From the NCBI GenBank assembly GCA_021796375.1, contig JAJYJF010000032.1, positions 1 to 11,298 on the forward strand: 11,298 nucleotides of DNA. The letters run 5' to 3'. A program made the position numbers and the translations under genes. Origin of the DNA: Chloroflexota bacterium (lineage in GTDB: Bacteria; Chloroflexota; Anaerolineae; Anaerolineales; Anaerolineaceae). The notes beneath the pieces are model-generated. The model made no database searches. It was not told the origin of the DNA and saw only the letters and a program-made list of their open reading frames with translations. Positions 4,808 to 11,298 of this stretch are shown piece by piece. Position 1 is the first letter of the stretch; each line of letters opens with the position of its first letter.

Positions 4808-6343
4808 TTAAAGAGCAAACTGCCTTTCGTCGGAGGTAAGCTGGTGCAAAATATCTTTCAGCGCGGGGTAGATTCGGAGGTAGAGCTGGTAGCGGGCTTC
4901 GTACAGGGTTTGCAGGCGTGGATCTGGTTTGCGCGGCCGGTCAAACTGCAGCGACTGCTCAACTGCCCCGGCTGCACTGTGGAAACAGCCGGCCGCCACC
5001 CCGCCCAAAACCGCAGCACCCCAGGAAGCTGCTTCTGTGATCCGCGGCGGCCGCACCATAACCCCGGTCACGTCCGCCTTGAGCTGCAGCCAGACTTCCG
5101 AGCGCGCCCCGCCGCCGATCGCGCGCAGCTCTTCGATCCGCACCCCGCCTTCCCTCAGCACCTCGAGGTTATTTCGCAGCTCGAAGGTCAAGCCTTCCAG
5201 GATGGCTTTGGCCACGTCTTCACGGGTGCTTGCAAACGTCAGGCCCAAAACGGCGCCCTTCGATTCCGTATCGAGCTGCGGCGTACCGCTGCCCGAAAAG
5301 TGCGGCAGGAGCAATAAAGGGGATGGATCCGGGGAGAGCTGGCCAAAAATCGCGTCATACGGATCAACCCCCTCTGCTTCAGCGCGCTGTACCGCTTCAC
5401 CGCAGAATTCATCCCGGAACCAGCGCAGGACCAGCCCGCCGCTGTGATTCAGGGTCATCGCCAGGTACATCCCGGGGATGACGTGCGCGTATACGGAGAT
5501 GTTGCCGCGTTCGAGCGGCGGGGTCAGCGCCGGCTGATCCAGGGCCACCTCGACCACCTCGGCGGTCCCGGTGGATACCATGCACAGCCCCGGGCGGACC
5601 AGGCCGACCCCCAGCGCGCCGCAGGCCTGGTCGTGCCCGCCGGTGGCGATCATCGGCCGGTTGGGGAAGCCAATCGCCCGCGCCAGATCCGGCAGCATCT
5701 CCCCGGCCGGGGTCCCGGAGGGCGCGACCGGTGCGAGGCGCCTTTCGTCCAGGCCAATCAGGTCAAGGAGCTCGCTCGACCACCCGCCAGCCGCCAGGTC
5801 GAACATCTGGGTTCGTGAGGCCAGGCAGGCGCTCGTCACCGGCTGCCCGGTCATCTTCTGAATCAGGAAATCTTCATACAGCAAGAAGTGGGTCGCCTGG
5901 CGCCAGATGTCGGGCTCGTGGCTCTGGATCCAGAGCAGCTTCGGCAGAGTGTTGATGGTGTGAAGGGGCATGCCGGTCTTCTGGAAAAGCGCTTCGGCGC
6001 CGACCTTCTCCCGCAGCCAGGCGTTTTCCGCATCGGTGCGGGTATCCATCCCGAGGATCGTCGGGCGCAGCGGGCGGCCAGCTCCGTCCACCGGGGTGAC
6101 GGCTTCGCCCTGGCAGGAAAGCCCGATCGCCGCTACCGGCTCGCTTGGGCCTGCTTTTTGGTAGACCTCACGAAGACATTCCTGGGCGAGCAGCCAGACC
6201 CGCCCGGCATCCTGCTCCGCCCAGCCCGGATTGGGGATGTCCACCCGGTATTCCCGGCTGGCCCTCGCGAGCAGGCGGCCATCGCTCTCGAAAAGAGATG
6301 CCTTACAGCCGGTGGTGCCGATGTCCAGACCAATCAACTTCAT
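4808..6343 (-). CDS. FGGY-family carbohydrate kinase (xylulokinase-like)
   Basis: Cytoplasmic ATP-dependent sugar kinase, 511 residues, full length for the FGGY family. Visible motifs are the N-terminal phosphate loop DIGTTGCKA (7-15), a sugar-binding region SCQGEAVTPVD (76-86) with MDTRTDAE (99-106), the catalytic base Asp238 in GGHDQACGALG (235-245), STGTAE (257-262), LPHFSGSGTP (346-355) and the nucleotide-binding GGGARSEVWLQ (410-420). Overall order is closest to xylulokinases, but those usually have SGQMHG and LWND where this has SCQGEA and LGMD, so a different ketose or polyol is likely. It is the last gene of the catabolic operon, 18 nt after the isomerase gene, with GGGAAG upstream of its ATG. 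It probably phosphorylates the ketose made by that isomerase. No specific name is justified. Confidence 0.9.
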   Translation of the reverse strand: MKLIGLDIGTTGCKASLFESDGRLLARASREYRVDIPNPGWAEQDAGRVWLLAQECLREVYQKAGPSEPVAAIGLSCQGEAVTPVDGAGRPLRPTILGMDTRTDAENAWLREKVGAEALFQKTGMPLHTINTLPKLLWIQSHEPDIWRQATHFLLYEDFLIQKMTGQPVTSACLASRTQMFDLAAGGWSSELLDLIGLDERRLAPVAPSGTPAGEMLPDLARAIGFPNRPMIATGGHDQACGALGVGLVRPGLCMVSTGTAEVVEVALDQPALTPPLERGNISVYAHVIPGMYLAMTLNHSGGLVLRWFRDEFCGEAVQRAEAEGVDPYDAIFGQLSPDPSPLLLLPHFSGSGTPQLDTESKGAVLGLTFASTREDVAKAILEGLTFELRNNLEVLREGGVRIEELRAIGGGARSEVWLQLKADVTGVMVRPPRITEAASWGAAVLGGVAAGCFHSAAGAVEQSLQFDRPRKPDPRLQTLYEARYQLYLRIYPALKDILHQLTSDERQFAL

Positions 6344-6361
6344 GATCCGCTTCCCAGACGC

Positions 6362-7771
6362 CTATCCTGCGTGATGGTATACGTCCCAACCCAAGTAGGT
6401 CTCAAAGGCCTCAGCCAGCACGCCGGAAACCTGCGACGCATTCATCGCGCAGTGATGCTCGAAACCGTTGTTGCAGATATATTTCAGCAGGTGCTGCAGC
6501 TCAGGCACCTCGACCACCGCGCGGCTGCCAAACGTATCCAGCGGATCGTCGGTGAAGCGCCCCTCACCCACGTAGGTGCGGACCATGCCGTCTACGTCGT
6601 CTGTTGAGATGCGCGCGAAGCTTACAGGGCCCGCCGGGGTCCGCCCGGCAACCGCTCCGTAGGTATTCATCTCGCCCAGGGTCGTACCAAGGATCTCGGC
6701 GGTTTTCATCTCGATATCCGGCAGGAAGCTCTTCGCCCAATTGCCGCAGTGGAAGAAAACGCACTTGTTGGGGTCGTCTCCGTAGTTGTTGTTCCAATCC
6801 ACCAGGGCGCTCGGGGTGCCGGAGGCCAGCTGCAGGGCATACATGGATGCCACGCCGGTGATGTCGGTCTCACAGGCAGAGGGCAGCAGCTCATTGCTCA
6901 TCATGCTCATCAGGGTGCAGGCGTTGACGCCGTAATTGACCTGGATCGAGTTCCAGCACTGCAGCGCGGTGGCCTTCAGGTCGTTAGCTGCCATCCAATC
7001 GGAAATGACGATCCCGAGCTTGGCCATGCGCGTCAGCGACCCGCCCGGCACGCCTTCGGTCTTGGTATAGCCCTTGATCTCGGCCAGCTTCGCCTTTACA
7101 CGCGGGTCGTCATCCGCGATCCGGTTTGCCCCGCCGATCACCTCCGATAGATCCACCGAGGAGACGCTGATCCCGGAAGCCTGCAGCAGTTTTTCGCTGA
7201 AGCGGACGGTATTGAAGTTGTTCGGCCGGGCGCCAATCACCCCCAGGCGCGCGCTGCGCATGCCCTTGACCACCCGGCAAACCCCGACAAACTTTTTCAG
7301 GTCGGCCCGGAAGCTGTCGGAAGATGGATGGACGGTGTGCAGGCTGGTTAGCGAGAAGGGATATCCATACTGCCGCAGGTTGTTGCAGACCGATATCTTG
7401 CCGCAGAAAGCATCTCGGCGGCGTTCCAGGTTAAATTGAGCCAGATCGTCCGGGTAGCCCTGAACCAGGATGGGAACATCTAATCCGGAGAGTTTGATCG
7501 TATCGGCCACGCCCTTTTCATCCCCAAAGTTAGGGAGCACCACCAGCACGCCATCGATCCGGTCGCGGTTCTGGCGAAACAGCTCTGCGCACCGCTTGGC
7601 GTGGGCGTAGGTCTCCACCGATCCAAGCTTGGTATCGGTATCGCTCAGGATGACCGGTTCGATATCCATTTCCTTGAAAAGCGCCAGAATATCCTGCCGA
7701 CCTTCGGTGACCAGACGATCTGGAAAGAAATCCCGGTTGCCAACAATCACTCCCAGCGTGGTTCGTGTCAT
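6362..7771 (-). CDS. L-fucose/L-arabinose isomerase-fold protein
   Basis: Predicted metal-dependent aldose-ketose isomerase, 469 residues, shorter than E. coli L-fucose isomerase (591). The N-terminal two-thirds are alpha/beta ([10 protein letters not shown] near the start; [15 protein letters not shown] at 177-191). The candidate active site is Glu301 in CETDITG and Asp325 in LVDWNNN, 24 residues apart, exactly the spacing of metal ligands Glu337 and Asp361 in E. coli FucI. A C-terminal His pair in GFEHHCAMN (439-440) is the candidate third ligand. HCGNW (341-345) is another conserved-looking segment. An AGGAGGAG ribosome binding site precedes the ATG. It sits between the SAF-domain oxidoreductase and the kinase, so it likely converts the imported aldose, or an oxidation product, to the ketose that the kinase uses. 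Substrate unknown; many relatives are annotated only as fucose isomerase-like. Confidence 0.85.
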   Translation of the reverse strand: MTRTTLGVIVGNRDFFPDRLVTEGRQDILALFKEMDIEPVILSDTDTKLGSVETYAHAKRCAELFRQNRDRIDGVLVVLPNFGDEKGVADTIKLSGLDVPILVQGYPDDLAQFNLERRRDAFCGKISVCNNLRQYGYPFSLTSLHTVHPSSDSFRADLKKFVGVCRVVKGMRSARLGVIGARPNNFNTVRFSEKLLQASGISVSSVDLSEVIGGANRIADDDPRVKAKLAEIKGYTKTEGVPGGSLTRMAKLGIVISDWMAANDLKATALQCWNSIQVNYGVNACTLMSMMSNELLPSACETDITGVASMYALQLASGTPSALVDWNNNYGDDPNKCVFFHCGNWAKSFLPDIEMKTAEILGTTLGEMNTYGAVAGRTPAGPVSFARISTDDVDGMVRTYVGEGRFTDDPLDTFGSRAVVEVPELQHLLKYICNNGFEHHCAMNASQVSGVLAEAFETYLGWDVYHHAG

Positions 7772-7809
7772 GATCTTGCTCCTCCTCTAAATGAATCAAT
7801 AGCGTTGGG

Positions 7810-9156
7810 TCATTCGTTCGCCAGGACATCCACCGCCGCCAGCAGCTCAGGCTCCATAATTTCGCCTTTGAACCAGGCTTCCTGAAGGTTGCGTAGCTGC
7901 AGGATGGTGGAAGGCTTCATGTCGACATCCTCCCAGGTGATCGGGCTGTCGATCTTTACCGGGCGGATCACCCGCGCGCCCTTGGCCAGCCCGGCCGGCA
8001 GCAGGCGTTCGGCCTTTGCCACCTCGTAGGTATCGATCAGGCTGTAGTAGCAGGTGCCCCCGATTCCATCCAGCACTTCGCCGGGCTGCAGATCACGCTT
8101 GGCCACGGCGAACACCTCCGAGGTCAGCCTGTCGCGCGGGACCATATTGGACTTACCCCGGATCGCCATCAGCGCGCAGGTGAGGGGCACTTCGATCGAG
8201 CACAGGTGGTAGGGGCGGAAGAGCGTGTAGTAGGGGCCGTTGCCCATATCTCGCAGGACCATCGCCTGGCGCAAGCGGGGATGATCGGTTCGCACGATGG
8301 CAAAAACTCCCGGCGCCACGCGCCCGACGCCGAAATCGACCACGCCCATCTTCTCCAGCACACCGCCATCCTTTTTCAGGGCGAAAGTCTGATTCAGGTG
8401 GTCCCGGTCCGTTTCCGGTCCATGCATTCCGCGGCAGTCAGGGACGAGGCCGGTAGCGTTCGAGACGGCCGCCATCTCGATCATGGTCTTGGACCCGTCT
8501 ACGAACTCGATCAGCATGCTGGGGGTGAGCCCGCGCCGGGCAGCTTCCTTCATCACCGCCGGGTCGGTAGGGGTGGCGTGCCGGTCCAGGGGGTTATTCT
8601 TGCCCTTGCCCAGCGCCACGATGGTGAAGCCCAGCGAATCGGCAAAATCGTACAACTCCTTGCAAGCCGCCGGTTCATCCCCGGCCGCCAGCGCGTACTG
8701 CACGCCTTTCTGCCGGGCATACCAGTACAGGATCGGGCCTACGGTAATATCCGTCTCGACGTTCATCATCGAGATGTGATGACCAGCGCGGGCCGACCGC
8801 AGAGCAGCCCGGGATCCGATCTCCGGAACACCAGTAGCCTCGAGCATCACGTCGATATTCTTCATGTCGGTGATGATCCGGTAATCTCGCGCCGCCGCGC
8901 GCTTTCCGGCAGCGATGGCCGCATCCGCTTCCGCGGCCGAGGAAACCGAAACCACTTCCTCTTCGACTTGGCCGATCTCGAAGGCTTCTCGCGCTCGCTC
9001 GAAATCGATATCCGCGGTCACGACCACCTCGATACCTTTCATCATGCGGGTTTCCGCGACCACGTCGGTACCCATCTGCCCGGCGCCGATCAGGCCGATG
9101 CGCACGGGATCTCCTGAAGCGGCCCGTTCTGCAAGTTCGTCATTCAATCCAATCAT
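7810..9156 (-). CDS. NAD(P)-dependent oxidoreductase with C-terminal SAF domain
   Basis: 448-residue protein whose N-terminal half resembles homoserine dehydrogenase-type Rossmann proteins. The dinucleotide loop is GAGQMG (24-29), the second strand ends ADID (48-51), and later conserved-looking segments are MNVETDITVGP (131-141), AAGDEPAACKEL (157-168) and GKGKNNPLD (183-191). The C-terminal part (about 345-412) looks like a SAF domain (antifreeze-like/flagellar P-ring fold), with VAKRDLQPGEVLDGIGG at its core. It starts 19 nt after the dehydrogenase gene with GAGGAAAG upstream, and the isomerase gene follows after 38 nt. Cytoplasmic, with no signal peptide. I know of no firmly assigned reaction for this architecture; oxidation or rearrangement of a sugar, sugar acid or polyol is inferred from the operon only. 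A true homoserine dehydrogenase role is unlikely here. Confidence 0.8.
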   Translation of the reverse strand: MIGLNDELAERAASGDPVRIGLIGAGQMGTDVVAETRMMKGIEVVVTADIDFERAREAFEIGQVEEEVVSVSSAAEADAAIAAGKRAAARDYRIITDMKNIDVMLEATGVPEIGSRAALRSARAGHHISMMNVETDITVGPILYWYARQKGVQYALAAGDEPAACKELYDFADSLGFTIVALGKGKNNPLDRHATPTDPAVMKEAARRGLTPSMLIEFVDGSKTMIEMAAVSNATGLVPDCRGMHGPETDRDHLNQTFALKKDGGVLEKMGVVDFGVGRVAPGVFAIVRTDHPRLRQAMVLRDMGNGPYYTLFRPYHLCSIEVPLTCALMAIRGKSNMVPRDRLTSEVFAVAKRDLQPGEVLDGIGGTCYYSLIDTYEVAKAERLLPAGLAKGARVIRPVKIDSPITWEDVDMKPSTILQLRNLQEAWFKGEIMEPELLAAVDVLANE

Positions 9157-9175
9157 CGCTGCTTTCCTCTTGGTT

Positions 9176-10216
9176 CTATGATTGCACGATCACCTTCAAG
9201 GCCTGGCCGTTGGAGGCGGCCTGAAACGCTTCGTTGATCTGCTCGAGGGGAAGCGTGTGCGTGATCAACCGGTCGGCAGGGATCACCCCCTGGCTGAGCA
9301 AGCGCAGGGCTTTTTCATGATCGGTCGGATGGTAAGAAAATGCCCCCACCACCACGATCTCCCCGTAGTGGATCCGGTTGCTGTCCAGCGTGGTCTGCGG
9401 GTTGGCCTTCGGCAGCCCCCCAAACAGCATCACCCGCCCCGCCTTGCGCACCGCTTGCACCGCCTGTGCCTGGGTGGCGGCCACCGGGTTGGCGCACACC
9501 ACGATGTCCGCTCCCAGCCCGCCCGTCCATTCCCGTACCCTCCCCACCACGTCTTCCTGAGAGGGGTCGATGACCAGATCCGGGGCAAACTCCCTGGCCA
9601 TTTCACGCCGCACCGCGCTCGGCTCGGAGAGGATCACCCGCGCCCCGCGCAGCTTGGCGATGACGATATGCAGGCAGCCGATCGGCCCGGCGCCAAGCAC
9701 CAGCACCACCTCGGAGAGGCTGGTCCCGGCTTTGGCGTGCGAGGCGATCACCGAGCTCATCGGCTCGGCCAGGGAAGCCTGGGCAAAGGAAATCCCGTCC
9801 GGCATGGGGTGGATGACGCCGTTGGTGAGCATCTCCCCGGTGAGAACCATCTTCTCGGTAAAGCCCCCCGAGTACCCGGGGTGGATGCCGATCGAGTGCA
9901 GCCGGTCGCACAGGTTGTACATCCCTCGCTGGCAGTAGTAACACTCCCCGCAGTGCACGTCCGGGGCGACCGCCAGGCGGTCCCCCACCCGATAGCCCCT
10001 CAACCGCGAGCCGACTGCCTCCACTACCCCGCCAATCTCATGCCCCGGCACGAGATCTTCAGCCCCCGGGTACGGCCCCTCCCGCCAGCGGCGCAGATCA
10101 GAACCGCACACCCCGCAGGTCTGAACCCGTAACAGCAGCCCGTCGTCCGGGACGGCCGGCACGGGCACCTCGCGCACCTCAAACTGGCAAACTCCGGTGA
10201 GAAATGCTGCTTTCAT
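9176..10216 (-). CDS. Zinc-dependent medium-chain alcohol/polyol dehydrogenase
   Basis: 346-residue MDR-family dehydrogenase related to sorbitol and threonine dehydrogenases. Catalytic zinc ligands are Cys34 (TCGVCGSD), His59 with Glu60 (PGHE) and the Glu151 region. The structural zinc site has four Cys at 89, 92, 95 and 103. The coenzyme loop is GAGPIG (175-180), and the acidic Glu198 at the end of the next strand (LSEP) suggests NAD rather than NADP. The gene starts inside the end of the SIS gene (ATGA overlap, 10213-10216), and its AGGAGG is encoded by SIS codons, so the two are translationally coupled. It likely oxidises a polyol or a sugar hydroxyl belonging to this pathway. Which carbon or substrate cannot be read from sequence. 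Confidence 0.92.
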   Translation of the reverse strand: MKAAFLTGVCQFEVREVPVPAVPDDGLLLRVQTCGVCGSDLRRWREGPYPGAEDLVPGHEIGGVVEAVGSRLRGYRVGDRLAVAPDVHCGECYYCQRGMYNLCDRLHSIGIHPGYSGGFTEKMVLTGEMLTNGVIHPMPDGISFAQASLAEPMSSVIASHAKAGTSLSEVVLVLGAGPIGCLHIVIAKLRGARVILSEPSAVRREMAREFAPDLVIDPSQEDVVGRVREWTGGLGADIVVCANPVAATQAQAVQAVRKAGRVMLFGGLPKANPQTTLDSNRIHYGEIVVVGAFSYHPTDHEKALRLLSQGVIPADRLITHTLPLEQINEAFQAASNGQALKVIVQS

Positions 10217-10836
10217 GCGGTTCCTCCTGACCTCGCCCGCTCATCCGCCAGCCTGATCCCCACGGCCCCGCCCGGATGGGTTTCGCCAAAGGACTCTTTC
10301 GAGTATCCGCGCAGCTGGAGCATGACGACGCACAGCGCGTCGCAGTAGGCGCTGTTGACCAGCGAGCTGCCGGTGGCGATCATTCCATAGGGGTCCACGT
10401 CCGCGGGAGCCTGGACTTTGAGGATGACGTCGCTCAATTGGGCGAGGGTTGAGTTAGGTTTCTCGGTGATGGCGATCAGGCGCGCACCGCGTTTTCTGGC
10501 CACCCGGGCGAGTTGGTTGATCTCAGTCGTCTCACCACCTTTGGAGATGGCGATCAAAACATCCCGCCCGGTAACCGCTCCCGAAAGGCCGTGCTGCGTG
10601 TCACCGGGGTGGATGAACAAGGAGGGCGTGCCGCAGCAGGAAAGCAAGTGCGCCAGCCGTGCGCCCACCGCATGGGAAGTGCCCGAGCCCGCCACGAGAA
10701 CGTGTCCCTGGCAGGCGAGCAGAAGGTTCGCGGCCTCCACCAGCGTCCCATCCAGCTGGCCGACCAGGGAGAGGACCGCGCTGCTCTCTTTCTCAATAAC
10801 CGATTTAGCTAAGGATAAAATTTCATCCGGTGTCAT
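10213..10836 (-). CDS. SIS-domain phosphosugar isomerase (KdsD/GutQ-like, no CBS domains)
   Basis: 207-residue single SIS domain. It aligns in order with the N-terminal part of KdsD/GutQ arabinose-5-phosphate isomerases: VAGSGTSH phosphate loop (48-55), [11 protein letters not shown] (69-79), [11 protein letters not shown] (96-106), [15 protein letters not shown] (154-168) and the conserved THPGGAVG (186-193) with His187. The tandem CBS domains of KdsD are absent, so it is little over 60 percent of their length. Expected role is aldose-ketose isomerisation of a phosphosugar or binding of one. Placement in a catabolic operon argues against lipopolysaccharide Kdo synthesis. It follows the regulator gene by 27 nt and overlaps the dehydrogenase gene by 4 nt. 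Other SIS functions, such as 6-phospho-3-hexuloisomerase, are possible. Confidence 0.87.
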   Translation of the reverse strand: MTPDEILSLAKSVIEKESSAVLSLVGQLDGTLVEAANLLLACQGHVLVAGSGTSHAVGARLAHLLSCCGTPSLFIHPGDTQHGLSGAVTGRDVLIAISKGGETTEINQLARVARKRGARLIAITEKPNSTLAQLSDVILKVQAPADVDPYGMIATGSSLVNSAYCDALCVVMLQLRGYSKESFGETHPGGAVGIRLADERARSGGTA

Positions 10837-10863
10837 ATCAAGGAACCTGTTTTTCTGCTGCGT

Positions 10864-11298
10864 TCAAGGCTCCAGCTCAAGTAATTTTTGAGCGGTCACC
10901 TGGTCGGTAATCAGAGAGTTCACCAACCTTCCCCGGAGAGCGGCAGCCAGCACATTCACTTTTTCTGGCCCCCCGGCGACCCCTACCACGCGGTCCACAT
11001 GCGAAAGCTGCTCCAGGGTGATCCCGATCACCCGGTCATCCACGTTGGACCGCACTGTCTGGCCGCGATCATCAAAAAAGCGCAGCGCGATATCCCCAAC
11101 AGCGCCGCTCCGGGTAAGCTGTGTCATTTCCTCCTGGGAAACGATGGAACCATCCCGCAGGATCACAGAATCAGCCGTTGGCGATCCAATTCCGACCACG
11201 GCGATGGTGATTTGAGCAAACATATTTAATGCCGTCTGGACGTGGCTGTCGGAGAGCAGCACGCCTTTTATCTGCTCGCTATCGACAATTCCAGGCGC
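10864..11298 (-). CDS. SorC/DeoR-family sugar-binding transcriptional regulator (partial, C-terminal)
   Basis: The last 144 residues of a transcription regulator whose N-terminal DNA-binding domain lies beyond the window. The visible part is the sugar-binding effector domain of SorC/CggR-type proteins (PF04198): VVGIGSP, a SQEEM segment, GAVGDIALRFFD, a DRVIGITLEQL strand, then VAGGPEK and ALRGRLVNSLITDQ near the end. The reading frame stays open to the window edge, so the GTG at 11262 is internal, not the start. These regulators usually bind a phosphorylated sugar intermediate. As the first visible gene, 27 nt before the SIS gene, it is probably cotranscribed with and controls this operon. 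Whether it also controls the transport promoters at 4614-4715 is unknown; the palindromes there look more like LacI/GalR sites. Confidence 0.9.
   Translation of the reverse strand, partial: APGIVDSEQIKGVLLSDSHVQTALNMFAQITIAVVGIGSPTADSVILRDGSIVSQEEMTQLTRSGAVGDIALRFFDDRGQTVRSNVDDRVIGITLEQLSHVDRVVGVAGGPEKVNVLAAALRGRLVNSLITDQVTAQKLLELEP

Noticed and set aside
8206..10132. Two long plus-strand frames (8206-9117 and 9182-10132) opposite the two dehydrogenase genes
   Set aside because: They are rich in His, Arg and Pro without family features, while the minus strand has clear zinc and dinucleotide-binding motifs.
11260..11262. GTG as start codon of the regulator
   Set aside because: The frame continues open to the window edge with in-family sequence, and the protein would lack its DNA-binding domain; it is an internal valine of a truncated gene.

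Overview
All ten genes in this window are read from the minus strand, so transcription runs from high to low coordinates. They form a carbohydrate uptake and breakdown locus. No phage, IS, CRISPR, tRNA or rRNA sequence was seen. The host is probably a Chloroflexota bacterium (Anaerolineae-like). The main clue is the substrate-binding lipoprotein, whose lipobox cysteine is followed by an Ala/Pro stretch and then a Val/Gln/Thr-rich repeat linker, a style I associate with that group. This assignment is an inference, not a measurement. The genes look moderately GC-rich, and the one large intergenic region is clearly AT-richer.

Catabolic block (11298 down to 4808), in transcription order: a SorC/DeoR-type sugar-sensing regulator (C-terminal part only, cut by the window edge), a SIS-domain phosphosugar isomerase, a zinc alcohol/polyol dehydrogenase, a Rossmann plus SAF-domain oxidoreductase, an L-fucose/L-arabinose isomerase-fold protein, and an FGGY sugar kinase. 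Gaps are 18 to 38 nt, or a 4-nt ATGA overlap, so this is one operon. The logic fits aldose-to-ketose isomerisation, phosphorylation, and possibly a second isomerisation of the phosphosugar, with two dehydrogenases feeding in polyols or oxidised sugars. No aldolase is present, so the last cleavage step must be encoded elsewhere. The substrate cannot be named from sequence.

Intergenic control region (4250 to 4807): two good sigma-70-type promoters in tandem point toward the transporter genes. Around them are repeated pseudo-palindromes with a central CG (consensus GNAANCGNTTNC), typical of LacI/GalR-family operators, although the visible regulator is SorC-type. A strong inverted repeat begins at the predicted start of transcription of the downstream promoter, and about 358 nt of leader precede the first transporter gene.

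Transport block (4249 down to 1): a RbsB-type lipoprotein, a double-ABC ATPase of the RbsA/MglA type, and two paralogous RbsC-type permeases, the second cut by the window edge. Two hairpins lie between the lipoprotein and ATPase genes, a typical place to set a high ratio of binding protein to the membrane components. The overall picture is uptake of a monosaccharide or polyol by a ribose-type ABC importer, followed by isomerase/kinase catabolism, under at least two layers of control.
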